From Lentzea sp. NEAU-D7 (GTDB taxonomy: Bacteria; Actinomycetota; Actinomycetes; Mycobacteriales; Pseudonocardiaceae): a DNA stretch of 64,000 bases. This document shows positions 1 through 7,021 of this stretch, piece by piece (position 1 is the stretch's first letter; each line of letters starts with the position of its first letter). The translations under genes and the position numbers were made by a program. The notes below the pieces were generated by a model that did no database searches, was not told where the DNA came from, and saw nothing but the letters and a program-made list of their open reading frames with translations. The DNA lies in contig NZ_JAPJDL010000025.1 of the NCBI RefSeq assembly GCF_026242055.1, positions 1 through 64,000 on the forward strand, in the 5' to 3' direction.

Positions 1-146
1 ACGGCGGTGAGCGGGTCGAACGCCGAAGACAGCGCGCGGGCCGGCGGCCGACGAGTCAGGACGGGCCCTCGCAGAGGGGACCGGGCCAGATCAGTTCGGA
101 GAACGATCCGGCCGCATCTCGTCGTCTCGACCGGGCCCGCCGGCGC

Positions 147-416
147 TCAGTCTTCCTCGTCGCCGGGCCATTCCCCGGTCAGCTTCTGGAAGCCCTTGGC
201 GCCACCGCGGTCGATGGCGGCCTTGACCAGGCCGAAGATCGCGCCCTGGATGGCCGCGGCCATCAGCACCTCGGTCCAGGCGCGATTGCGCATCGTGGCG
301 CTGGGCGCTTCCTTGTCGCCCGCCACGAGCTTCCACACCTGTCCGAAGATCGCGGTGGCGAGGAAACCGCCGAGCGCACCGAACAGCATTCCAAGAGGGC
401 GGTACAGCAGTTTCAT
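147..416 (-). CDS. DUF4235 family small membrane protein
   Basis: An 89-residue protein of the DUF4235 type. Two hydrophobic stretches (about residues 5-25 and 48-65) suggest it sits in the cytoplasmic membrane; the C-terminus is acidic (GDEED). The start ATG overlaps the stop of the upstream DUF3618 gene by four bases, so the two are probably translationally coupled. The order holin-like, DUF3618, DUF4235 is a common actinobacterial trio. No biochemical function is established for the family; a role in envelope or stress physiology is only inferred from this company. Confidence 0.85.
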   Translation of the reverse strand: MKLLYRPLGMLFGALGGFLATAIFGQVWKLVAGDKEAPSATMRNRAWTEVLMAAAIQGAIFGLVKAAIDRGGAKGFQKLTGEWPGDEED

Positions 417-799
417 CGGTTCCTCCGGGAAATCGCCCAGATCGCGACGATCAGCGCGATCAGCGCCGCCGCGATGGCCCCAGGGTGGCGGCGCGCCTTC
501 TCGACCTGCTCGGCCACGGGCTCGGGCAGCGAGCCGATCGCGTCGTCGGTCGCGGCGGTCAGGCGCTGGCGCGTCTCCTGCGCCTGCTCCTTCACGCGCC
601 CGGCCGTCTCCTGGGCCTGTTCCTTGACCCGCTCGGCCGTCACCTGCGCCTGCTCCTTGACCCGGCCGGCCGTCTCGTGCGCCTGCTCCTTCACGCGGGC
701 GGGCACGTCGACCTTGTGCGCCAACGCTTCCACCGTCTCGCCCAGCTCACGCCGGGTGCGTTCGACGTCGCGCTGGAGCTGGTCCTTGGGTTCGGTCAT
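413..799 (-). CDS. DUF3618 family protein with 11-residue amphipathic repeats
   Basis: A 128-residue protein starting MTEPKDQ. The N-terminal part (about 5-33) matches the DUF3618 pattern (RDVERTRRELGETVEALAHKV). Residues about 36-80 hold four consecutive 11-residue repeats of the form RVKEQAQETAG, which predicts a long amphipathic helix like LEA or apolipoprotein repeats. One transmembrane helix (about 108-123) with a positive tail (SRRNR) follows, so the repeats probably lie along the membrane surface. The start overlaps the holin-like gene by four bases. The longer upstream reading frame was rejected because it runs through the holin-like gene. Confidence 0.85.
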   Translation of the reverse strand: MTEPKDQLQRDVERTRRELGETVEALAHKVDVPARVKEQAHETAGRVKEQAQVTAERVKEQAQETAGRVKEQAQETRQRLTAATDDAIGSLPEPVAEQVEKARRHPGAIAAALIALIVAIWAISRRNR

Positions 800-1185
800 C
801 GGTGCGCACTCTCCTTGATCGTCGCGATGTCCTGCTGGACGTTGTCCATCGCCTGCCTGGGAACCGGCGGGGCGGCCTGCTTGACCTGGCCCTTGCCCAC
901 GAGCGCGAAGATGCCCGCGAACAGCAGAAGGGCGGCCGCGACGATCAAAGCGGCCGCCCACGGCGGTACTACGAGTGCCAGCAGCAGGATGAGGCCCGCG
1001 ACAACGCTGAGCCCGCCCCACCACGCGAACACGCCGGCCGCGCCGAACATCCCGGCGCCGACACCGGCGTGCTTGCCCTTGTCCTTCAACTCCGCGACGG
1101 CGAGACGGATCTCATCGCGCGCGAGCCTGCTCACCTGCTCGGACAGCTGGTGAACCAGCTGTGCGGTCGACGTGTCGGTGTTCAT
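796..1185 (-). CDS. phage holin family (DUF1469-type) membrane protein
   Basis: A 129-residue protein. An N-terminal amphipathic part (LVHQLSEQVSRLARDEIRLA) is followed by two strong transmembrane helices (about 50-75 and 78-100), the typical layout of actinobacterial Phage_holin_3_6/DUF1469 proteins. These are chromosomal membrane proteins of unknown role and not evidence of a prophage. The start MNTDTS was preferred over an upstream in-frame codon because the upstream segment runs into a 14-bp palindrome that looks regulatory. It is the first gene of the three-gene set with DUF3618 and DUF4235. Confidence 0.8.
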   Translation of the reverse strand: MNTDTSTAQLVHQLSEQVSRLARDEIRLAVAELKDKGKHAGVGAGMFGAAGVFAWWGGLSVVAGLILLLALVVPPWAAALIVAAALLLFAGIFALVGKGQVKQAAPPVPRQAMDNVQQDIATIKESAHR

Positions 1186-1197
1186 GCACGTCAGGTA

Positions 1198-1211
1198 CCC
1201 ACACGTGTGGG
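1198..1211. promoter_or_regulatory. 14-bp perfect palindrome CCCACACGTGTGGG upstream of holin-like operon
   Basis: A perfect 14-bp palindrome lies 13 bases upstream of the holin-like start and just after the thioredoxin stop. Its position over the expected promoter suggests an operator. It is too short and lacks a T-run, so it does not look like a terminator. The regulator is unknown. Confidence 0.45.
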
Positions 1212-1218
1212 GGACCAA

Positions 1219-1599
1219 TCAGCCCTGCTGGGCCTGGGCCTCCGCGACCTTCGCGTGGACCTCTTCCATGTTCACCTCGCGGGCCTGCTGGATCAGGCCG
1301 TCCAGGGCGGGGGCGGGCAGCGCGCCCGGCTGCGAGAACAGCACGACGCCGTCGCGCACGATCATCAGCGTCGGGATCGACCGGATGCCGAACGTGGCCG
1401 CGAGCTCCTGCTGCGCCTCGGTGTCGACCTTGCCGAACACGATGTCCTCGTTCTTGTCCGACGCGGCCTCGTAAGTGGGCCCGAACGCGCGGCACGGGCC
1501 GCACCACTCGGCCCAGAAGTCGACCAGGACGATGCCGGAGCCGTCGGAGCCACCGACCACCTCGTCGAAGTTCTCCTTGGTCAGCTCGACCGTCGCCAT
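1219..1599 (-). CDS. thioredoxin
   Basis: A 126-residue single-domain thioredoxin. It has the redox motif WCGPC at about residues 32-36 in the context FWAEWCGPCRAF, and the conserved cis-proline in SIPTL at about 74-78. It would be a cytoplasmic dithiol-disulfide oxidoreductase; there is no signal peptide. A short C-terminal extension rich in Glu and Gln follows the fold. The upstream strand carries AGGAGG about 7 bases before the ATG, a strong ribosome binding site. It is one of several thioredoxins expected in such genomes, so the specific trx number cannot be assigned. Confidence 0.93.
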   Translation of the reverse strand: MATVELTKENFDEVVGGSDGSGIVLVDFWAEWCGPCRAFGPTYEAASDKNEDIVFGKVDTEAQQELAATFGIRSIPTLMIVRDGVVLFSQPGALPAPALDGLIQQAREVNMEEVHAKVAEAQAQQG

Positions 1600-1720
1600 G
1601 TTGGTCCTCCTCGTTCGCTGGGGGCACCCCGTCCAACGGAGCAGGCCCCGACGGAATTCCCCGCGTGCGCCCGGTCACGCCTGGTTTCAACTTTTTGTGG
1701 ACGTCTTCAACTCGACGTTG

Positions 1721-1733
1721 TACGGTCCCCGCC
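1721..1733 (+). promoter_or_regulatory. candidate -10 element of a leaderless promoter
   Basis: TACGGT (TANNNT type) ends 7 bases before the ATG of the ABC substrate-binding protein gene and no Shine-Dalgarno sequence is present, the pattern of leaderless actinobacterial transcripts. No clear -35 was found. Confidence 0.4.
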
Positions 1734-2636
1734 ATGAAGCCGCGCCTGCTCGTGACCTCGCTGCTCGTACTGGGGCTCGCCGCCTGCGGGTCCACGCCTG
1801 AGTCCACTCAGACGTCCACTCCGCCGTCGTCCGACCTGTCCACGGTCAAGAAGGACGACGCGCTCGCCGCGCTGCTGCCGCCCGAGATCGCCTCGGCCGG
1901 CACGTTGAAGGTCGGGTCGAACATCCAGAACCCGCCGAACAACTTCTACGACCAGGACGGCAAGACCCCGATGGGGTCCGAGGTCGACCTGATCAAGGCG
2001 ATCGCCGCCAAGCTCGGGCTCAAGGCCGAGCACAGCGACATGGCGTTCAGCTCGCTGATCACGAGCCTCGAGACCGGGCGCGTCGACGTGACGATGGCCG
2101 CGATGAACGACACCGCCGAGCGCCAGCAGAAGATCGACTTCGTCGACTACTTCACCTCCGGCATCACGATCATGGTGCAGAAGGGCAACCCGCAGGGCGT
2201 CAAGACGGTCGACGACCTGTGCGGCAAGGGCATCGCGGTGAACCTGGGCAGCTCGCAGGAGCAGTTCGGCAAGGAGCAGAGCCAGAAGTGCGTGGCCGCG
2301 GGCAAGCCGGAGGTCACGCTCAGCGTCACCGACAGCGACACCGGCAACCAGAACCAGCTGCGCACCGGCCGCGTCGCCGCGATCCTCAACGACCTGCCGA
2401 CCGCCGTCTACGTCGCGAAGACCGCGGGGGACGGCCAGTACTTCGAGGTCGTGCCGCTCGCGCCGATCAACGGCGGCCCGTACGGCATCGGCGTCGCGAA
2501 GAAGAACGCCAAGCTGTCGGAGGCGATCAAGGGCGCGCTGCAGTCCCTGATCGACGACGGCACCTACGACAAGATCGTCACCACCTGGGACATCAAGCAG
2601 GGCGCGATCACGAAGGCCACCATCAATGGCAAGTGA
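1734..2636 (+). CDS. amino acid ABC transporter substrate-binding lipoprotein
   Basis: A 300-residue family 3 (SBP_bac_3) solute-binding protein. A lipoprotein signal peptide ends in the lipobox LAAC with Cys18 as the lipidation site. The mature part has the family pattern GTLKVGSN, then PMGSEVDLIKAIAAKLGLK, and VTMAAMNDTAERQQKIDFVDYF. It would bind a polar amino acid or opine outside the membrane. It overlaps the permease gene by 11 bases, so the importer genes are one operon with the aminotransferase-regulator fusion. The ligand cannot be predicted from the sequence alone. The start is at the ATG that begins the signal peptide; upstream in-frame sequence is antisense to thioredoxin. Confidence 0.92.
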   Translation: MKPRLLVTSLLVLGLAACGSTPESTQTSTPPSSDLSTVKKDDALAALLPPEIASAGTLKVGSNIQNPPNNFYDQDGKTPMGSEVDLIKAIAAKLGLKAEHSDMAFSSLITSLETGRVDVTMAAMNDTAERQQKIDFVDYFTSGITIMVQKGNPQGVKTVDDLCGKGIAVNLGSSQEQFGKEQSQKCVAAGKPEVTLSVTDSDTGNQNQLRTGRVAAILNDLPTAVYVAKTAGDGQYFEVVPLAPINGGPYGIGVAKKNAKLSEAIKGALQSLIDDGTYDKIVTTWDIKQGAITKATINGK

Positions 2637-3471
2637 CACCCGCCTGAACGACGCCGGAGAAGAACTGACGGGGAAAGACCTGGTCGTCGTGCCGCTGCGC
2701 CACCCCTGGCGGTGGTTCAGCGGCGCGGTGATCGTGCTGGTGATCGCGGGTCTGGGCTGGGCGATGTCCGAGGCCCAGATCCAGTGGGAGGACGTGCCGG
2801 GGTTCTTCACGCACCCCGTGATGCTCGAAGGCCTGCTCAACACCATCGTGCTCGCGCTCGCCGCGCAGGGCGGCGCGATCGTCCTCGGCGTGGTCGTCGC
2901 GCTGATGCGGCTGTCGGCCAACCCCGTCGCGCGGTGGTTCGCGGTCGGCTACATCTGGCTGTTCCGCGGCCTGCCGGTGCTGCTGCAGATCCTGATCTGG
3001 TTCAACCTCGCGCTGGTGTTCCAGAACATCAGCATCCCCGGTGTGTTCTCCGTGCCCACCAACGTGGTCATGACCGCGTTCGTCGCGGCGCTGCTGGGAC
3101 TCGGCCTGAACGAGAGCGCCTACATGGCCGAGATCGTCCGCGCCGGCCTGAGCAGCGTCGACGAGGGGCAGACCGAGGCGGCCAAGTCGATCGGGATGAC
3201 ACCGATGACGACACTGCGCCGGGTCGTGCTGCCCCAGGCGATGCGCGTGATCATCCCGCCGACCGGCAACAACTTCATCAACATGATCAAGGGCACCTCG
3301 ATGGCGTCGGTGATCGCCTTCCTGGAGCTCATCCACGCCGCGAACAACATCTCGTCGCGCAACCTGGAGATCATGGAAACCCTGTTCGCCGCCGCGGCCT
3401 GGTACCTCGTGATGGTGTCCCTCGCGTCGGTCGGGCAGCACTACCTGGAGCGTGCTTATGGCCCTCGTTGA
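2626..3471 (+). CDS. amino acid ABC transporter permease
   Basis: A 281-residue HisM/GlnP-type inner membrane permease with about five to six transmembrane helices. The EAA loop that docks the ATPase is seen as [20 protein letters not shown] at about 184-203. The N-terminal cytoplasmic extension of about 40 residues before the first helix is longer than in simple HisQ/M proteins but usual in actinobacterial copies. Only one permease gene is present, so it probably acts as a homodimer. It overlaps the genes on both sides. Confidence 0.93.
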   Translation: MASDTRLNDAGEELTGKDLVVVPLRHPWRWFSGAVIVLVIAGLGWAMSEAQIQWEDVPGFFTHPVMLEGLLNTIVLALAAQGGAIVLGVVVALMRLSANPVARWFAVGYIWLFRGLPVLLQILIWFNLALVFQNISIPGVFSVPTNVVMTAFVAALLGLGLNESAYMAEIVRAGLSSVDEGQTEAAKSIGMTPMTTLRRVVLPQAMRVIIPPTGNNFINMIKGTSMASVIAFLELIHAANNISSRNLEIMETLFAAAAWYLVMVSLASVGQHYLERAYGPR

Positions 3472-4216
3472 GGCGATTGGGGTCCGCAAGTCGTTCGGCC
3501 ACACCGAGGTCCTCAAGGGCATCGACATGGAGGTCGAGCGCGGCGAGGTCGTCTGCCTGCTCGGCCCCTCGGGCGCCGGCAAGTCGACGTTCCTGCGCTG
3601 CGTGAACCACCTGGAGACCATCGACGCCGGCCGCATCTGGGTCGACGGCGTGCCCGTCGGGTTCCGTGCCGCGGGCGGCAAGCTCTACGAGCTGCGCGAA
3701 CGCGACGCCGCCCACCAGCGGCGGGACGTCGGGATGGTGTTCCAGCGGTTCAACCTCTTCCCGCACCGCACGGCGCTGGAGAACGTCATGGAGGGCCCGG
3801 TGCAGGTCCTCGGGCGCGGTCGCGCGGAGGTGCGCGCGGAGGCGCTGGCGTTGCTGGAGAGGGTGGGACTGGCCGAGAAGGCCGGTGCCTATCCGGCCCA
3901 GCTGTCGGGCGGTCAGCAGCAACGTGTTGCGATCGCGCGCGCTCTGGCGATGAAGCCCAAGCTGATGCTGTTCGACGAGCCCACGTCCGCGTTGGACCCG
4001 GAGCTGGTCGGCGAGGTGCTCGACGTGATGACCTCGCTGGCCCGCGACGGCATGACGATGATCGTGGTCACCCACGAGATCGGCTTCGCCCGCTCGGTCG
4101 CCGACCGCGTGGTGTTCCTCGTCGACGGCGCGGTGGTGGAGTCCGGCACACCGACGGACGTGCTGGACAATCCGCAGCAGCCGCGCACGCAACAGTTCCT
4201 CGCAAAGGTGCTCTGA
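3458..4216 (+). CDS. amino acid ABC transporter ATP-binding protein
   Basis: A 252-residue GlnQ/HisP-type ATPase. Walker A is GPSGAGKST, the signature is [15 protein letters not shown], Walker B is [14 protein letters not shown] and the switch His lies in VVTHE. A roughly 20-residue insertion rich in charged residues sits between the second strand and the Q-loop (GMVFQR), as in some actinobacterial relatives. An in-frame GTG two codons upstream is an alternative start. The gene overlaps the permease by 14 bases and ends one base before the TTG of the fusion gene. Confidence 0.93.
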   Translation: MALVEAIGVRKSFGHTEVLKGIDMEVERGEVVCLLGPSGAGKSTFLRCVNHLETIDAGRIWVDGVPVGFRAAGGKLYELRERDAAHQRRDVGMVFQRFNLFPHRTALENVMEGPVQVLGRGRAEVRAEALALLERVGLAEKAGAYPAQLSGGQQQRVAIARALAMKPKLMLFDEPTSALDPELVGEVLDVMTSLARDGMTMIVVTHEIGFARSVADRVVFLVDGAVVESGTPTDVLDNPQQPRTQQFLAKVL

Positions 4217-4217
4217 C

Positions 4218-5882
4218 TTGATCGACGCCTCGTACCTCGCCCAGTTCCGCGAACCGGAGGGGTATCTCGACTTCGCCCGCTTCGGCCCGCCGTCGCTGCC
4301 GGTGGTCACGGCCACCGCCCGCCTGATGGAACAGGCCTCGCTCGCCGGACCGTCCACAGTGGACACGCTGATGCGCGAGGAACAGCGGGTGAAGGCCGCC
4401 GTCGCGCGGCTCTGCCGCTCGGACACCGACCACGTCGCGTTGGTGCCGAACACGTCGATCGGCCTGTTCCAGGCGGCCTTCGGGCTGTCCGGGACGGTCA
4501 TGTACTCGGCGGCGGAGTTCCCGTCCAACACCTACCCGTGGGTGCGGGCGGGCCTCCCGTCGGTCGTTCTCGACGGCCCGGTGCACCCCGCGGCCGTCGC
4601 GACCCACCTCACGCCCGAGGTCACCGCCCTGTCGGTGTCCGCTGTGGACTTCCGCACCGGCTACCGCGCGGACCTGGCGGCGTTGCGCGAGGCCGTCGGC
4701 GACCGGCTGCTGGTCGTGGACGGCATCCAGGGCTTCGGCGTGGTCGACGAACCGTGGGAGGCCGCCGACGTGCTGGTGGTCGGCGGCCAGAAGTGGCTGC
4801 GGGCGGGGTGGAGCACCGGTTTCGTCGTGCTGTCCGACCGCGCCCTGGAACGCCTGTCGCCGGTGCTGTCGGGCTGGACGGGCGCCGTGGACGCCGGCCT
4901 GTTCGACGACTCGGTCCACGACGCCGCCCCGGACGCCGCCTCCTGGAACATCACCAACCTCTCGCCGGTCGTGTCGGGCGCCTTCGCGGAAGCGCTGGAA
5001 CTCGTCGAACTGGCCGGGGTCTCCTCGCTTGACTCGGCGGTGGCCGAGATCGTCGCGGAGGTCGAGGAGATCGTCCTGGCGAGCGGCGGCAAGATCGTCT
5101 CCGCGCGCGAACGCCGCGCCGGAATCCTGGCTTTCACCATGCCCGAGGCCGCCTCGGTGGTCGGCGAGGCGTTGAACGCCTTCGGCATCACCGCCACGGT
5201 CCGCCCGGAGCACGTCCGCCTGTCACCACACGCCACCACCTCGCGCGGAACGCTGGAGCGGCTGCGCGCAGCCCTGAAGTCGCTGTCCGGCACGGCCTCC
5301 TCGCCGATCCCGGCGGCGCTGTCGGCGTTGGTGCCGACCATCGACAGCCTCGCCTCGGCCCTGGGCCCGGACACCGAGGTCGTCGTGCACGACCTGACCA
5401 GGCTGCCGAACTCGATCATCGCGATCGCCGGTTCGCTCACCGGCCGCAAGGTGGGCGGCCCGATGACCGACCTGCTGCTGGGCCTGGTCCGGCGCGGCAC
5501 GACCACGGACATGCCCGGCTACGAGACCTACGCGCCGGACGGGCGCGCGATCTGGTCGTCGACGACGTTCGTGCGCGATGCGGCGGGCGTCGCCGTGGGG
5601 TGCCTGTGCGTCAACAAACTCGCCGCGCATGAAGCTTCCGGTCCGGTGGAGTCGTTTCCGCAGGACGTGGACACGCTTCAGCGGGTGCTCGTGGAAAAGG
5701 CGATCGCCGACGTGGGCGTGCCGGTCGAGCTGATGAAGAAGGTGCACAAGTCCCAGGTCGTCCGGGTGCTGGACGAGGCCGGGTTCTTCCTCATCCGCGA
5801 CTCGGTCGACCACCTGGCGGGTGTCCTGGAGGTCACCCGGTACACGATCTACAACTACCTCAACGAGAACCGAGGGACCTGA
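4218..5882 (+). CDS. class V aminotransferase fused to a DauR/YheO-like PAS-HTH regulator
   Basis: A 554-residue two-part protein starting at a TTG. Residues about 1-350 are a fold-type I PLP enzyme of the aminotransferase class V/cysteine desulfurase group: the PLP-contacting Asp is in VVDGIQGFG and the Schiff-base Lys in VGGQKWLRAG. Residues about 375-475 match the YheO-like PAS domain of D-arginine regulator DauR (EVVVHDLTRLPNSIIAIAG, then SSTTFVRD and GCLCVN). Residues about 490-550 match the HTH_22 domain (AGFFLIRDSVDHLAGVL, then TRYTIYNYL). It is the last gene of the importer operon. By analogy to MocR regulators (GntR HTH plus aminotransferase), it may sense or transform the imported amino acid. 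Whether it is catalytic, regulatory or both is unknown. The reading frame is continuous through the linker, with no sign of a frameshift. Confidence 0.85.
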   Translation: MIDASYLAQFREPEGYLDFARFGPPSLPVVTATARLMEQASLAGPSTVDTLMREEQRVKAAVARLCRSDTDHVALVPNTSIGLFQAAFGLSGTVMYSAAEFPSNTYPWVRAGLPSVVLDGPVHPAAVATHLTPEVTALSVSAVDFRTGYRADLAALREAVGDRLLVVDGIQGFGVVDEPWEAADVLVVGGQKWLRAGWSTGFVVLSDRALERLSPVLSGWTGAVDAGLFDDSVHDAAPDAASWNITNLSPVVSGAFAEALELVELAGVSSLDSAVAEIVAEVEEIVLASGGKIVSARERRAGILAFTMPEAASVVGEALNAFGITATVRPEHVRLSPHATTSRGTLERLRAALKSLSGTASSPIPAALSALVPTIDSLASALGPDTEVVVHDLTRLPNSIIAIAGSLTGRKVGGPMTDLLLGLVRRGTTTDMPGYETYAPDGRAIWSSTTFVRDAAGVAVGCLCVNKLAAHEASGPVESFPQDVDTLQRVLVEKAIADVGVPVELMKKVHKSQVVRVLDEAGFFLIRDSVDHLAGVLEVTRYTIYNYLNENRGT

Positions 5883-6042
5883 GCAGGTCCTGCCAGGCGG
5901 GGGAGGAGAACGCGAGCACGCCGCCGCTCGCGTTCTTCGAGTCCCTGACCAGTGCGTCGTGGGCCAGCGAGACCTCGACGCACTCGCCGTCCTCGGTGCC
6001 GTCGCTGTAGCTGCTCTTACGCCAGGTGCGGTCCTGAGTCAT
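5860..6042 (-). CDS. DUF397 domain protein
   Basis: A 60-residue protein with the full DUF397 pattern: WRKSSYSDG, then ECVEVS, then VRDSKN and LAFSSPAWQDLL. In streptomycete-type genomes these small proteins act with a neighbouring XRE regulator of the DUF5753 class, often as an anti-regulator or toxin-antitoxin-like partner. It overlaps the XRE gene by 26 bases and its 3' end overlaps the convergent fusion gene by 23 bases. The ATG chosen gives the usual family length. Confidence 0.92.
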   Translation of the reverse strand: MTQDRTWRKSSYSDGTEDGECVEVSLAHDALVRDSKNASGGVLAFSSPAWQDLLRSLGSR

Positions 6043-6856
6043 CGTGTCCCTCTCGCGGTCGGCTGACGTACTCCGCCAGCTTGCTCCGCGATTGTTCCGC
6101 ACTCAAGGCGACCTGATCCAAGCGATCGAAGAGGAGCCTGGTCCGCGCGATGGCGCCGGGGTCCTGGACGAAGACCTTCGCGAGGTTGGTCTCGCTGAAG
6201 ACGATCGGCCGCGATTTCTCATACTCCCACAGCACGCAGCCCGTGGCTGCGATCGGCGCGTTCGCGGGCACGATCCGGACAGTGTGCGTGTCGAACAGCA
6301 GCCGGGCGTACTGATCCTCCATGATCTCGCTGCTCCCCACTTGCAGCTGCAGGGCATGCTCATGGATGTAGAACAAGCAAGTCGGCCGATCGTGTCGGCG
6401 AAGGATCGCTTGGCGGTCGGTCCGGAACTGGACGAGAGTGGGGATGCGCTCTTCGGTCACGACTCCGGTCATCCGGTAGAGGCCATCGGCGTACTCCGGA
6501 ATCTGAACCAAGCCGGGTATCGACTGCGGCGAGTAGCTCGTGATCGTGATGGCGGTGGACTCCGCCATGGTGACCGTGCGGAGATTCCCCGACACCTGAA
6601 CGAAGTACTCGTCGAAGGCCCGCTCGTAACGGCGCTTGAAGTCGTTCAGGAAGTCGATGTCCTTGCCGCACATGGACAAGTACTGGATGAGGTCGACCTC
6701 GCTGGCGCGGGCCTTGCCGTGCTCGATGGTCGAGACCTTGCTCGGGTCCCAGCCCAGCTTCACGGCGAGCTTGTTGCCGCTGAGGCCGGTGCAGGTCTCG
6801 CGCAGGCTCCGGAGCTCGTCACCCAGGTCCCTGCTGTACGCGGTGGAGGGAGTCAT
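6017..6856 (-). CDS. XRE-family HTH regulator with DUF5753 domain
   Basis: A 279-residue protein. An N-terminal Cro/CI-type HTH (about 10-60, with LSGNKLAVKLGWDPSKVSTI) is followed by the DUF5753 region (about 100-270, including SIPGLVQIPEYADGLYR and the LFDRLDQVALS end). Such proteins pair with DUF397 proteins and control morphology or secondary metabolism. A TAGCGT hexamer lies exactly 6 bases before the ATG and no ribosome binding site is present, suggesting a leaderless transcript. It is divergent from the beta-helix gene. Confidence 0.92.
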   Translation of the reverse strand: MTPSTAYSRDLGDELRSLRETCTGLSGNKLAVKLGWDPSKVSTIEHGKARASEVDLIQYLSMCGKDIDFLNDFKRRYERAFDEYFVQVSGNLRTVTMAESTAITITSYSPQSIPGLVQIPEYADGLYRMTGVVTEERIPTLVQFRTDRQAILRRHDRPTCLFYIHEHALQLQVGSSEIMEDQYARLLFDTHTVRIVPANAPIAATGCVLWEYEKSRPIVFSETNLAKVFVQDPGAIARTRLLFDRLDQVALSAEQSRSKLAEYVSRPREGHDDSGPHLA

Positions 6857-6993
6857 AGGCCGACGCTATGGGTTGTATTCAATCCAAGCAGCTGCTCGTT
6901 CGGGTGAAAACAACCGCGGTGCTCCGTTCGTGTCCCGCTGGAGCCGTGCACCTTTCCTGAAACTTTCCCCTTCCCTCCTCGTCACATCGGCTT

Positions 6994-7021
6994 TACCGTT
7001 CCAGGTGTGAGAGCGCTCTCA
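6994..7021 (+). promoter_or_regulatory. leaderless promoter and LacI-type operator TGAGAGCGCTCTCA
   Basis: Positions 7008-7021 are a perfect 14-bp palindrome TGAGAGCGCTCTCA. It differs from the streptomycete CebR box TGGGAGCGCTCCCA only at one symmetric pair. A TACCGT hexamer (6994-6999) precedes it by 8 bases, so the palindrome sits at the predicted transcription start, where a LacI-family repressor would block initiation. The link to the downstream polysaccharide-active gene fits sugar-responsive control. The regulator itself is not in the window. Confidence 0.6.

Noticed and set aside
796-1185. Prophage signal from the holin-like gene
   Set aside because: No lysin, tail, capsid or integrase gene is near. 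This family is common on actinobacterial chromosomes with DUF3618 and DUF4235.
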